From Lampropedia puyangensis (GTDB lineage: Bacteria > Pseudomonadota > Gammaproteobacteria > Burkholderiales > Burkholderiaceae_C): DNA of 64,000 nt. The notes beneath the pieces are model-generated. The model made no database searches. It was not told where the DNA came from and saw only the letters and a list, made by a program, of their open reading frames with translations. Positions 1 to 8,484 of the stretch are shown in pieces; positions within the stretch are counted from its first letter, which is position 1; each line of letters opens with the position of its first letter. Both the position numbers and the translations under genes were made by a program. The stretch is taken from assembly GCF_004833285.1 (NCBI RefSeq), contig NZ_STFG01000003.1, forward strand, positions 124,001-188,000, given 5' to 3'.

Positions 1-953
1 TAAATTTCCGGTGTTTCAGACAAAATCGCGGTGCCCCCCTGGCGCACCAGCAAGTCCACGGCAGCGCCCAGAACGGGATTGGCACTGATGCCAGAATAAC
101 CATCAGAGCCACCGCATTGCAGGCCAACCATCAAATGGTCCAGCGCAACAGGCTGGCGACGCTGTGTATTGGCTTTCTCCAGCATTGTGGTGACCAATGC
201 TTTGCCTGCTGCAATCGTCTCACGGGTGCCCCCTTCATCCTGGATGGTCAAGGTAGCGAACATGCCACTTTCTCGCGCCGCCAAGGTTTCGACCAAAGGG
301 GCAATTTGATTGACCTCACAGCCCAAACCAATGATGACAATGCCGGCAAAGTTGGGGTGCTCTGCATAGCCGCGCAACGTGCGCTGCAGCAGCTCCAAAC
401 CTTCACCATTGCCCCCCATGCCACAGCCAGAGCCGTGGGTAATGGCCACCACGCCGTCGACGTTCTCGTACTGGGCGATCTGGCTATTGAACCCATCTGC
501 AATATGGCGGCACACTGTGGCCGAACAGTTCACGCTGGAGATGACACCGATGTAGTTGCGTGTCCCCACGCGGCCATTGGTCCGCACATAACCGTCAAAC
601 GTGCGTTGCTCGGAATCCTTGTGCGTAGGAACATAAGCTTGGCCGACTTGGTGCTGCTGGTGCGAAGCGACCATGCCGAGGTTGTGCACATGCACGTGCT
701 CGCCGGGAGCAATCGCTTGCGTGGCCACGCCAATGGATTGGCCATATTTCAAGATGGTTTCCTGCCCTGCAATGGGCAGCAACGCAAATTTGTGCCCTGC
801 AGGAATGTCACTGCTCAAGGTGACGCTGATGCCATTGATCACCAGCGTGCGCCCTGCTGAGAGCGGCTCACGGGCAACGGCCACGTTGTCTGTCTGTGCA
901 AGACGGATGGCACGAATGGAGGATGGAGGTTGAATGATGGAGGTGGTTGTCAT
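1..953 (-). CDS. uxaA: Altronate dehydratase (3' end beyond the window)
   Basis: Dehydrates D-altronate to 2-keto-3-deoxy-D-gluconate in the cytoplasm. About 317 residues are visible from the ATG at 951-953; the C-terminus lies outside the window. The N-terminal 95 residues or so look like the SAF domain of altronate/galactarate dehydratases (RLAQTDNVAVA, then PAGHKFAL and IGVATQAI). The UxaA catalytic domain follows, with GRVGTRNYIGVISSVNCSA, HGSGCGM and GLGCEVN. It lies 28 bp downstream of the tagaturonate reductase on the same strand, so the product of one is the substrate of the next. The longer open frames on the opposite strand here are shadows of this gene. Confidence 0.9.
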   Translation of the reverse strand, partial: MTTTSIIQPPSSIRAIRLAQTDNVAVAREPLSAGRTLVINGISVTLSSDIPAGHKFALLPIAGQETILKYGQSIGVATQAIAPGEHVHVHNLGMVASHQQHQVGQAYVPTHKDSEQRTFDGYVRTNGRVGTRNYIGVISSVNCSATVCRHIADGFNSQIAQYENVDGVVAITHGSGCGMGGNGEGLELLQRTLRGYAEHPNFAGIVIIGLGCEVNQIAPLVETLAARESGMFATLTIQDEGGTRETIAAGKALVTTMLEKANTQRRQPVALDHLMVGLQCGGSDGYSGISANPVLGAAVDLLVRQGGTAILSETPEI

Positions 954-981
954 CGCGTGGGGGACCGCTTGTAAAGACTGA

Positions 982-2130
982 TCAAGAAGCAAGTGCAGCG
1001 CGCAGGCGCAACTGTGGCAGATTCAGTTGCAGCTCTTGGGCTTTGGCAACTACAGGGGCCAACCTGCGTAATTTCTTTTGTTCGTGGTTTTGGGCAATAT
1101 CAGCAATGCGGTGGTTCAAGAACGGGTTTTCAAAACGTTCACGCACATCGGCCACATACTGAACGGCCTGTGCGTAGCCAGCACTTGCCTGGCTGCCAAA
1201 TACCGGCACGATTTCTTCAGCCCACAGCGCTTCAATCTCTGCGCGCAGGGCTGCATCTTGCATGGCTTCGCGCACGGTTTCATCCGCACGGCGTTGGCCT
1301 TTCAACCAGCACTCGGCCAAATAAGTGTGGGCCGCATTCAACAAAAACAACTTCAGCTGTTCGTAATGGTCTAAATCATCCGTCACCACAATGCTGGGAT
1401 GTGTGCAAGGCAGCTGCAAACGGTCTTTGGCTTCAATAGCCCACAACGCATAGGGCTCTGCCACAGCGCCTACGGGTTCAATCGCTTCAGACACGATGCG
1501 GTCCACCAAGGAATTGGCCCACACACAATGGGTCTGAATCCACTCGATAAACGCCGACTCCAATTGCCATGCCTGGGCCAATTCACAAACCACTTGGCAC
1601 AGCACGTCACCATTGCGTTCTATCAATTCGCAGGGCAAGAAGGTCAACGGTGCTGTTGGACTCTCACTCCAGCGGCCATGCAGCAACACCAGTAATTTCG
1701 CGGGGTAGCTATTCGGTGCTAAAGCGTGTGTCTGCAATGCCTGGGCATTGTCTTGCACATCAAGCTGATACCCCTTGTCAGCGGTATTGGAGAGAATCAG
1801 CTGCACTGCGCCACTGGCCACATCCGCACGTAAACGCTGCCAGTCATCAAGTTGGGTAGCCTGCATAGCTTCGCGCACGGCTGTGCATTGCACCGTGCGG
1901 TCAACAGGCTGGCCACGCTCTAAACCACGAATTACAACCGGATACCCACCTCCGGCAGTCAAGGCCGCCCTACGCGCAGTGCTGGCAGAACTGCTGGTGG
2001 TCTGCACAATGGTGATACCGCCAAGCGCATTGCCAGCACCAGAATGGTGGTGCAACGCATCAGAAACAAACAAATCGGCATGCGCGAGCAAAAAGCGACT
2101 AGTACCAAACTGAACAATAGGCTGGGTCAT
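982..2130 (-). CDS. uxaB: Tagaturonate reductase / altronate oxidoreductase (mannitol dehydrogenase family)
   Basis: NAD-dependent reductase of the polyol/mannitol dehydrogenase superfamily, expected to interconvert D-tagaturonate and D-altronate. The N-terminus (QFGTSRFLLAHADLFVSDA) has the family's nucleotide-binding pattern. The C-terminal half has the Lys-Asn-His catalytic signature in LKLFLLNAAHTYLAE. At 382 residues it is shorter than E. coli UxaB (roughly 480), so the substrate call leans on the adjacent altronate dehydratase. The ATG at 2130 is chosen; the frame extends two codons upstream only to a TTG. It sits between uxaA and the TRAP large permease gene. A fructuronate or other uronate specificity is possible. 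Confidence 0.8.
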   Translation of the reverse strand: MTQPIVQFGTSRFLLAHADLFVSDALHHHSGAGNALGGITIVQTTSSSASTARRAALTAGGGYPVVIRGLERGQPVDRTVQCTAVREAMQATQLDDWQRLRADVASGAVQLILSNTADKGYQLDVQDNAQALQTHALAPNSYPAKLLVLLHGRWSESPTAPLTFLPCELIERNGDVLCQVVCELAQAWQLESAFIEWIQTHCVWANSLVDRIVSEAIEPVGAVAEPYALWAIEAKDRLQLPCTHPSIVVTDDLDHYEQLKLFLLNAAHTYLAECWLKGQRRADETVREAMQDAALRAEIEALWAEEIVPVFGSQASAGYAQAVQYVADVRERFENPFLNHRIADIAQNHEQKKLRRLAPVVAKAQELQLNLPQLRLRAALAS

Positions 2131-2218
2131 AAACAAAACAATTCAATCGGTCAGAACATCAACGCAAACACGCCCAGCCTGACCGACGGGCAGACTGGGC
2201 GAAAAAGCCATCAAACGC

Positions 2219-3490
2219 TTATGTCAATGCCAAAGAAAGAGCAGGAATAAACGTCACCAACAGCAAGGCCACCAACAAGGCCAATAACAAGGGAAAGCCT
2301 TCTCGCAAGAAGTCGTTCATCTTGACGTTGGTGATGTTGCACACCAACAGCATCACTGTTCCCACAGGCGGTGTGAGCGTGCCGATGGAAAGGTTCAAAA
2401 TCATCACCAAGCCAAAGTGCACTGGGTCAATCCCCATTTGCATGGCCACAGGCTTGAGCAAGGGCACCAACACGATAATGAGTGCCGTTCCCTCGATGAA
2501 CATGCCGACCGTGAGCAGCAAAATATTCACCAACATCAGGAATACGTACTTGTTGGTTGTCAGGCCAGTGATCCACTCAGCCATCGCAATGCCGGCATGT
2601 TCTAGTGAAAAAATCCAAGCCAAAGCAGAGCTGGCCATGATGACCAGCATGACCGCCGCCGTAGAGCGCGCCGTTTCAGCCAAAGCCGATGTCACGTGCG
2701 AAATTTTCATTTCGCGATAGACGAAGAACCCGATAAACAGCACCAAAATGACAGCCGCTGCGCCCGCTTCTGTCGGGGTAAAAATGTTGGCACGGATACC
2801 GCCGACCACACCTACCAGCACAAAAACAGCAGGCCATGCATGCACCAGCGCAGTGCCATACTCTTTAGGTTTTGGCCATGTTTTCAATGCTGGTTTATAG
2901 CCGCGCTTTACAGAGATCAACCAAATGGTGAACATCAATAAAGCGGAGCAAAGCAGGCCCGGCAAGATGCCTGCCATGAACATTTTGCCAATGGAAACGT
3001 CCGCCACCATACCGTAAATAATCAAGGCAATGCCCGGTGGAATAATAGGCGTGACCAAAGAGCCGCAACCGGTAACAGCCGCAGCGAAAGCACGGTTGTA
3101 GCCCGCACGTTCCATCTCCGGCACCATCATGCGCGAGAGCATCGCGGCATCCGCCAAGTTGGAGGCGCTAACACCGCCCATCAAAGTGCTCATCATCACG
3201 TTGGCCATGGCCAAACCGCCGCGCAATTTGCCAACCAACAAGCCTGCCAAGCGCAAGATACGCTCAGCCACACCAGTGTGTGAGAGCAATGTGCCCAGCA
3301 GAATAAAAAACGGAATAGCCAGCAACGAATTGTTTTGCGTTGGCGCCACCAAACGTTGCACAGCAATGCCCATAGGCACATTGCTGAAGAATATGAAGTA
3401 AATAATGATGGCCGCAAACATGGCCAAGTAAATGCGCATGTTCAGCAACATCAGTGCGAACATGATCGGCAGAATCAGCATCCAGCTCAT
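2219..3490 (-). CDS. dctM: TRAP transporter large permease (DctM family)
   Basis: Large membrane subunit of a tripartite ATP-independent periplasmic transporter, which moves organic or sugar acids with sodium. At 423 residues it is the normal DctM length, with about a dozen hydrophobic segments and the family pattern PIIPPGIALIIYGMVADVS, plus LTPPVGTVMLLVCNITN near the end. Its ATG overlaps the small permease stop codon (ATGA at 3487-3490), so the two are translationally coupled. With the binding protein upstream this is a complete TRAP system inside the sugar-acid cluster. The imported substrate is inferred from the neighbours to be an aldonate or hexuronate. Confidence 0.92.
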   Translation of the reverse strand: MSWMLILPIMFALMLLNMRIYLAMFAAIIIYFIFFSNVPMGIAVQRLVAPTQNNSLLAIPFFILLGTLLSHTGVAERILRLAGLLVGKLRGGLAMANVMMSTLMGGVSASNLADAAMLSRMMVPEMERAGYNRAFAAAVTGCGSLVTPIIPPGIALIIYGMVADVSIGKMFMAGILPGLLCSALLMFTIWLISVKRGYKPALKTWPKPKEYGTALVHAWPAVFVLVGVVGGIRANIFTPTEAGAAAVILVLFIGFFVYREMKISHVTSALAETARSTAAVMLVIMASSALAWIFSLEHAGIAMAEWITGLTTNKYVFLMLVNILLLTVGMFIEGTALIIVLVPLLKPVAMQMGIDPVHFGLVMILNLSIGTLTPPVGTVMLLVCNITNVKMNDFLREGFPLLLALLVALLLVTFIPALSLALT

Positions 3491-3963
3491 GGTGCACTCC
3501 CTTCTTTACCCAGCAAGGTGCACACGTGGCGCTTGATCTGAGGCAATGTGAACAAAACGGTTAAGCCTGCGCCAAGCGGCACAGCAAGATAGACCCAATA
3601 CCAGGACACTTTGAGAATTTGCGTCAAACGGAACTGCGAAGTACCTGCCAGCTTGTAGCCCAGCCAGGCCATGTACGCGAGCAAGACAACGGAGAGTACG
3701 CACATGATCAAATTAACCAGTGCGGACAACTTGGGCTTGAGCGAATCGGTGATGAAGGAAATCGTCAAATTGGTTTCCTGGCGTTCGGCAACAGCCATGC
3801 CCAAAAAGACGATCCAAACCATCAGCAGCCCAGACATCTCTTCTGTCCAGTGCCATGGGCTGTTGAAAAAGTAGCGCATGACCACGCCACCAATCGTGAT
3901 CGCGACCAGCACAAACAGCGTGAAGCCAGCCAGAAAGGTGGCGAGTTTTTCGAGATACTTCAT
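3487..3963 (-). CDS. dctQ: TRAP transporter small permease (DctQ family)
   Basis: Small membrane subunit that bridges the periplasmic binding protein and DctM. About 158 residues with four hydrophobic segments, beginning MKYLEKLATFLAGFTLF, and the family region FNSPWHWTEEMSGLLMVWIVFLG. The frame stays open upstream to 4050, but those residues are not membrane-like. The ATG at 3961-3963 has a GGA seven bases ahead and gives a normal DctQ length; an ATG at 3975 is the alternative. It overlaps dctM by 4 bp and follows dctP after a 98 bp gap. Confidence 0.88.
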   Translation of the reverse strand: MKYLEKLATFLAGFTLFVLVAITIGGVVMRYFFNSPWHWTEEMSGLLMVWIVFLGMAVAERQETNLTISFITDSLKPKLSALVNLIMCVLSVVLLAYMAWLGYKLAGTSQFRLTQILKVSWYWVYLAVPLGAGLTVLFTLPQIKRHVCTLLGKEGSAP

Positions 3964-4061
3964 ATGCAGTTCCATCTGCGCATGCTGCGCGCCCTGCGAC
4001 GCGAATGCACGCGCTGCGCCACCTCTCGACGGTCTGCGCGTGCTCAGCAATGCGGTGTTTT

Positions 4062-5048
4062 TTACTTCAACTGTTGCTGAATGGTTTCATAGAGGTTTGG
4101 AGACCACTCAGGGAACTGCTTGTACACGGCCAAGGCTTTTTCACGGAATGGCGCAACATCGGGGTAAACCACTTCAACGCCAGCTGCTTTCATTTGCTCA
4201 ATCAGCTTGGCATCTTCTTCTGTGGCCACTTTCTGGCTGTACAAGCCTGCTTCATAGCCTGTTTCGTGAATGATCTTGACCAAAGCTGGATCCAGTGTGC
4301 TGAAGAAGGCTTCGCCGCCAACCCACACAGAGGTATTGGTGATGTAGCTGATCATGGAGAGGTACTTGGCCTGCTCATGCAATTTTTGACCATACAGCAC
4401 GGGCAACGGGTTCTCCACGCCATCAATCATGCCTTGTGTCAGGGCCGGGTATACATCGCCCAACGGCATCGGTGTAGGGGTGGCGCCCATGGCTTCAAAG
4501 GTCTTGATCTGCATCACGTTGTTGGGCACACGCACCTTCATGCCTTTGAGGTCATCAGGCGTCATAACTGGCTTCTTCGCCAACAATTGGCGCACGCCAT
4601 AGAGGTAATTGGTCATGACCAAGTGAACGCCTTTTTTCTTCAAGGCTTCATCCTTGGCCTTGAACCAGTCACTCTCGTAAATCTTGAACAACTTCGCAGG
4701 ATCATCGGTCAGGTAAGGACCAAACAGCACACCCAGATCAGGCTCGTAGTCCGCCAGGAAAGCCACATCGCTCAACGTGATCACATTCATGCCCATCATG
4801 GCCTGGTCCATCACGTCGTTCTTGGCGCCTAACTGCGAGCTGGGGTAGAGCTCAAACACCACTTTGCCTTCGCTGCGGTCTTTCACCAAGTCTGCCCAAT
4901 GGCGCATGACTTTATCGAGCGGCTCGCCAGGGTGGTTTTCATAGGCCACCTTGATTGCCACGGGCTTTTGCGCCACAGCTGCGGTTGAAAAGCCCAATGC
5001 CAGGCAGCCAGCTGCCAGCACTGTTTTGAAGAGTGTTGTCAATTTCAT
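4062..5048 (-). CDS. dctP: TRAP transporter periplasmic solute-binding protein (DctP family)
   Basis: Captures the substrate in the periplasm for the Q-M permease. It has 328 residues with a clear Sec signal peptide (MKLTTLFKTVLAAGCLALGF, cleavage probably after AAVAQ). The DctP fold follows, with SSQLGAKNDVMDQ, KGMKVRVPNN, and the ligand-site region PTPMPLGDVYPALTQGMIDG containing the usual conserved Arg and Asn residues nearby. It is the first transporter gene of the cluster. The substrate cannot be read from sequence alone; the neighbours argue for a six-carbon sugar acid. Confidence 0.92.
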   Translation of the reverse strand: MKLTTLFKTVLAAGCLALGFSTAAVAQKPVAIKVAYENHPGEPLDKVMRHWADLVKDRSEGKVVFELYPSSQLGAKNDVMDQAMMGMNVITLSDVAFLADYEPDLGVLFGPYLTDDPAKLFKIYESDWFKAKDEALKKKGVHLVMTNYLYGVRQLLAKKPVMTPDDLKGMKVRVPNNVMQIKTFEAMGATPTPMPLGDVYPALTQGMIDGVENPLPVLYGQKLHEQAKYLSMISYITNTSVWVGGEAFFSTLDPALVKIIHETGYEAGLYSQKVATEEDAKLIEQMKAAGVEVVYPDVAPFREKALAVYKQFPEWSPNLYETIQQQLK

Positions 5049-5189
5049 CGTTCGTCTCCAAACATTCCAGTGAAAGGCCGACTTGTATCGACCGGGTTAT
5101 TCGCACAGACCAATGGCTAAGCTGCCCTGCCCGCACTCAAGAAAACAGCCCACATGATTTACACATGCAGGCCGCAAACACACGCGTGC

Positions 5190-6203
5190 TTAGCACTCAA
5201 TCAGCACCTTTAAGGTGCTAGCGCGCTCGGCATCCCAATAGGGCAGCGCTTGGTCAGCCTGACTCAGCGGGAACACTTTGCTGATGAATTTGTCGGCGTC
5301 TTGGCGGCGCTCCAGAAACTCAATCACAGCCTCAAAATCTTTCATCGTCGCGTTACGCGAACCATGAATATCCAACTCCTTGAGGTTGAAAAACTGGGTT
5401 TGGTAAGACACCGGTTGCTTGGCGTAGCCGACATACACCACACGGCCAGCAAAGCAGGCCAAATCGATTGCTTGGGTGAATGTTGCGGGCAAACCAACCG
5501 CCTCAATCACCACATCTGCGCCATGGCCGCCAGTGAGCGCCAAAATTTGCTCTTGCACATCAGCCGCCCCAGCATTCACGGCATGGCTCGCACCGAACTC
5601 CAGTGCCAAATTGATTTTTTCATCGCTCATGTCCAAAGCGATGACTTCCGCGCCAAAGTGCGCCGCACCAGCCACAGCCCCCATGCCGATCATGCCGCAA
5701 CCGATCACCACGACCTTGTCCCCTTGGCCCACCTTGCCACGCGCAGCAGCATGAAAGCCCACGGACAAAGGCTCCACCAACGCCAAATGGTGTGGTGCCA
5801 ATGTGTCGTTGATGATTAACTTGCCATAAGGCAATGCGATGAATTCTGACAAGCCGCCTTCTTGCTGCACACCCAGCGTGCGGTTGAACTTACAAGCATT
5901 CAAACGGCCTTTGAGGCAAGAAGAACACTGCCCGCAGTTGGTGTAAGGCATAACGATCACGCGCTTGCCCAATGCATATTCAGCAGGCACATTAGCGCCA
6001 ACTTCCACCACTTCACCACCAATTTCGTGCCCTGGCACACGGGGCAACTGCACCAAAGGATTCAAGCCCTTGAAGGTATTAAGATCACTCCCACACAAGC
6101 CCACGTGGCGCACGCGCACCAGCACTTCGCCGTCTTTAGGAGTGGGTTTTGGCATGTCATGCAGAACACTGACGCCTTCAGATTCGATTTGCAAAGCTTT
6201 CAT
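5190..6203 (-). CDS. Zinc-dependent dehydrogenase, probably L-galactonate 5-dehydrogenase
   Basis: Medium-chain zinc alcohol dehydrogenase, 337 residues. It has the catalytic zinc ligands C37 and H59-E60 (RVPGHEIGGEV), four structural-zinc cysteines C90, C93, C96 and C104, and a Rossmann loop GCGMIG at 168-173. From memory of the families it resembles E. coli LgoD/YjjN in PRV.GHEI.GE, the IPY-C-QC-C pattern, the GV.Q.GG.SE segment and GSRNAT. LgoD oxidises L-galactonate to D-tagaturonate, the substrate of the neighbouring reductase. Two adjacent ATGs (6206 and 6203) are possible; GGTGA lies just ahead. L-gulonate or L-idonate 5-dehydrogenase are the alternatives, so no symbol is given. Confidence 0.8.
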   Translation of the reverse strand: MKALQIESEGVSVLHDMPKPTPKDGEVLVRVRHVGLCGSDLNTFKGLNPLVQLPRVPGHEIGGEVVEVGANVPAEYALGKRVIVMPYTNCGQCSSCLKGRLNACKFNRTLGVQQEGGLSEFIALPYGKLIINDTLAPHHLALVEPLSVGFHAAARGKVGQGDKVVVIGCGMIGMGAVAGAAHFGAEVIALDMSDEKINLALEFGASHAVNAGAADVQEQILALTGGHGADVVIEAVGLPATFTQAIDLACFAGRVVYVGYAKQPVSYQTQFFNLKELDIHGSRNATMKDFEAVIEFLERRQDADKFISKVFPLSQADQALPYWDAERASTLKVLIEC

Positions 6204-6241
6204 CATTTCACCAATGGGGCAACAAGCCCGTTTCGTTGTTG

Positions 6242-6259
6242 AGTGCACATCAGTGCACT
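6242..6259. promoter_or_regulatory. Paired GTGCAC dyads between the regulator and dehydrogenase genes
   Basis: Two copies of AGTGCAC lie 3 bp apart (6242-6248 and 6252-6258), and each contains the palindrome GTGCAC. They fall in the short gap between the stop of the FCD regulator and the start of the zinc dehydrogenase on the same strand. They could be an operator or a stem in the mRNA. There is no following T-run, so this is not a standard terminator. Seen in sequence; the role is unassigned. Confidence 0.35.
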
Positions 6260-6265
6260 GAAAAA

Positions 6266-6946
6266 TCATTTTTGAAGCGTAGCGCTTTCCGACTCGCGCA
6301 CGCATTCGCTGTGCATAAAATGCGCGCGCAATGCGCTTTGCGCCTCAGCGACCGAACGGTCGCGCAAAGCCTGCACAATGGCGCGGTGTTGCGTGCTGGC
6401 AATCGCGTTGTGGGCCGAGTTTGCTTTGCCAATCTCAAGGTAGTAAATCAAGGTTTGCGACATGACCTTGTAGAGCTGGCTGAACACTTCATTGCGCGCC
6501 GAATGCAGCAATGCTGCATGAAAATCGTGGTCTGCTTGTGCGGCTTCACGCACTGTCAAAGCCGCATCCATACGGTCATTGGCAGCATCCATGGCGGCAA
6601 AGTCATCTTCAGTGGCATGTGCAACGATGGCCGACAAACACCCAAATTCGACTATGCGGCGGAAGTTGAGCACATCCTGCGTTGTTTTGGTCGACGCTCC
6701 AAACGAGTCATCAAAAATGTGAAACATCGGCTCGAAACTGGGCTCACGCACACGCGCGCCGCGCTGCGTTTTCTCGACCAGTTGGTACGCCTCCAGGAAG
6801 ATCACCGCCTCCCTTACCGTATTGCGGCCCACGCCAAAGCGTTCCGCCAACTCTCGCTCGTTGGGCAAGATGTCGCCAGGCTTGTAGGCCGTCTGGATTT
6901 CCTTTTTCAGAATATCAAGAACGTGCTGAACAGCAGAGGTACGCAT
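6266..6946 (-). CDS. GntR-family transcriptional regulator, FCD (FadR) subfamily
   Basis: Probable local regulator of the sugar-acid genes. It has 226 residues from the ATG at 6944-6946 (MRTSAVQHVLDILKKEI). The N-terminal winged helix-turn-helix is LPNERELAERFGVGRNTVRE. The C-terminal all-helical FCD ligand domain includes DFHAALLHSARNEVF and the late His residues expected for metal or ligand binding. An ATG at 7018 is open but adds residues ahead of the domain and would bury a likely operator (6961-6980). It heads the same-strand cluster. Members of this subfamily control E. coli hexuronate and L-galactonate genes (UxuR, ExuR, LgoR), which fits the context. The effector is unknown. Confidence 0.88.
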   Translation of the reverse strand: MRTSAVQHVLDILKKEIQTAYKPGDILPNERELAERFGVGRNTVREAVIFLEAYQLVEKTQRGARVREPSFEPMFHIFDDSFGASTKTTQDVLNFRRIVEFGCLSAIVAHATEDDFAAMDAANDRMDAALTVREAAQADHDFHAALLHSARNEVFSQLYKVMSQTLIYYLEIGKANSAHNAIASTQHRAIVQALRDRSVAEAQSALRAHFMHSECVRESESATLQK

Positions 6947-7328
6947 AGAGTCAAAATTCTTTGGTCCAACAATAGGACAATTAAAACGTGACGAACTATA
7001 TGCGATCTCACGCACCATTAAATTAGTGTTAACCCCTATAAAAATAACATTTCAGTGAAACTCCTAGTGCATCCAATCTACTGAGACTCCTTTTTAAAAG
7101 ACGAGAAAAAGGATGCAATAGTCAAAAAAAGAGAGCATTTAATGCATAAATAACTTGCAATCAACCATGTCGGAGTGAATTCAGCAACCATCGATCTTCC
7201 CATCAGGTACTGCACGTTGCGATCACGTAATAGCCGCCCCAGACAGCAATGGGCCATCAAAGGCCCATCACGCGAGCAGGAAGTAACGCTGAATCAAGAA
7301 ATCCTGCGATGAGGACTAAGACTCTCGG
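6947..7328. other. 382 bp gap without a supported gene
   Basis: AT-rich stretch between the regulator start and the end of the B12-type binding protein. It holds the candidate operator at 6961-6980 and a perfect 7-bp hairpin at 7249-7268 (ATGGGCC, six-base loop, GGCCCAT). The hairpin lies about 60 bp past the binding-protein stop on the minus strand and has no T-run. A 60-codon frame at 7078-7260 (minus) has one hydrophobic stretch but no ribosome site I trust, so it is not called. Confidence 0.5.
6961..6980. promoter_or_regulatory. Candidate FCD-regulator operator
   Basis: The inverted repeat TTGGTCCAACAATAGGACAA has arms TTGGTCC and AGGACAA around AACAAT, and contains a 9-base palindrome TTGGTCCAA. 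It begins 15 bp upstream of the chosen regulator start, where autoregulation would be expected. FadR-type regulators typically bind short dyads of the TGGTxxxACCA type. No identical copy was noticed before the other genes of the cluster. Confidence 0.4.
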
Positions 7329-8252
7329 CTATTTAAGCCGTTGAACACACTGCACAATGCGGCGCGCAGCCAAGTCGAGGCGAGGCCCTGCACGCATCAA
7401 AATGTCATACGTCTCAGCAGGCAATACACAAACATGCTGCTTCTGCACCGCAGGGATATGGTCCCAACCCGGACGCTGCTGCACTGCACGCACCAAGGGG
7501 TTATCTGCCACGATGAGCAAGTCCGGGCTGATACGGACAACGAACTCAGGTGCCACTTTGGGGTAGAGCCCTAGACTAGATTGCACGACATTGCTTAAAC
7601 CAAGCTGGGTCAATATCTCGCCAATGAAAGACTGCTCACCTGCTGCAGCATTACCACTATGCAATTCCAAATACACACGCTTGTTCCGCCAGTTAAAAGG
7701 AACCTGCTGACGCAAAGCTTTCACGCGGGCATCGACTTGCAGCCAAAGGACTTCACCTTGACCTGTTTGACCGAGCGCCTGGGCTACCAGTTCCATATGC
7801 CGTCGCACATCGGCATGGCTTTGAGCATCCAAAGCCAGCACTGGCAGCCCCAACTCCTGCAGGCGTGATGCAGCGCGGTTACGCGCACGAATAACCACCA
7901 AATCGGGCCTGAGGGCCACAATGGCTTCAATATTGGCATCTGCCAGCCCACCAATTTTGGGGAGATGCTCAACCGCTTCAGGCCAATTGGAATACCGATC
8001 CACCCCCACCAAACGATCACATGCCTCTAAAGCGCAAATGGTTTCAGTCACTGACGGGAGCAAAGACACAATGCGCTTTGCTGGCAGGGGCAGAATGATT
8101 CGCTGCGATCTGTCATCGAGCAGCTCAATCTCGCCGGTATACGCCACCATCGGAGGAAAAAACCACGCCATAAACAGCAATGCACCTTGAGCAAGCACAC
8201 TCAACCGCGGCAGCATTCGTTTTAACCGTTGATCCACTACAGCTCCAGACAT
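7329..8252 (-). CDS. Periplasmic substrate-binding protein, BtuF-like (helical-backbone metal receptor family)
   Basis: ABC-type binding protein of the cobalamin/iron-chelate class. It has 307 residues from the ATG at 8250-8252: basic N-terminus, hydrophobic segment LSVLAQGALLFMAWFF, then the BtuF-type start AKRIVSLLPSVTETICAL and the motif DLVVIRARNRAASRLQELGL. The two lobes are joined by a long helix as in this fold (SHADVRRHMELVAQALGQ). The longer frame to 8294 is less likely. No permease or ATPase gene lies next to it on either side. Cobalamin is the best guess; a siderophore or other corrinoid is possible. Confidence 0.8.
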   Translation of the reverse strand: MSGAVVDQRLKRMLPRLSVLAQGALLFMAWFFPPMVAYTGEIELLDDRSQRIILPLPAKRIVSLLPSVTETICALEACDRLVGVDRYSNWPEAVEHLPKIGGLADANIEAIVALRPDLVVIRARNRAASRLQELGLPVLALDAQSHADVRRHMELVAQALGQTGQGEVLWLQVDARVKALRQQVPFNWRNKRVYLELHSGNAAAGEQSFIGEILTQLGLSNVVQSSLGLYPKVAPEFVVRISPDLLIVADNPLVRAVQQRPGWDHIPAVQKQHVCVLPAETYDILMRAGPRLDLAARRIVQCVQRLK

Positions 8253-8484
8253 CGCAAAACCAACAAAATCAAGGCTGTTGGCACAGTGGAACAATCAATC
8301 GCGCAGCAATTCATAACCGCACATTGTCACGGATACTGGCCATCCACTGCATCCGCAGCCATTCAAGATGGCGAAGAAAAAAATTGCCCCTGCACGAAAC
8401 CAACACCAGATATCGCTATCACACAGAACACGTCGCATCACCAGACGGCACCATTCCCGACAACACTGCACAAGGTACAAAGAC

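Noticed and set aside
117-860. A 247-codon plus-strand frame at the window start
   Set aside because: The minus strand encodes altronate dehydratase with clear domains; the plus frame has no recognisable motif.
4005-4832. A 275-codon plus-strand frame opposite dctP
   Set aside because: dctP on the other strand has a signal peptide and clear family motifs; this frame is its shadow.
6236-6991. A 251-codon plus-strand frame opposite the GntR regulator
   Set aside because: Shadow of the regulator, whose helix-turn-helix and FCD domains are clear on the minus strand.
7078-7260. A possible 60-residue membrane peptide on the minus strand
   Set aside because: One hydrophobic stretch but no convincing ribosome site, Cys- and Phe-rich composition, and AT-rich surroundings; not strong enough to call.
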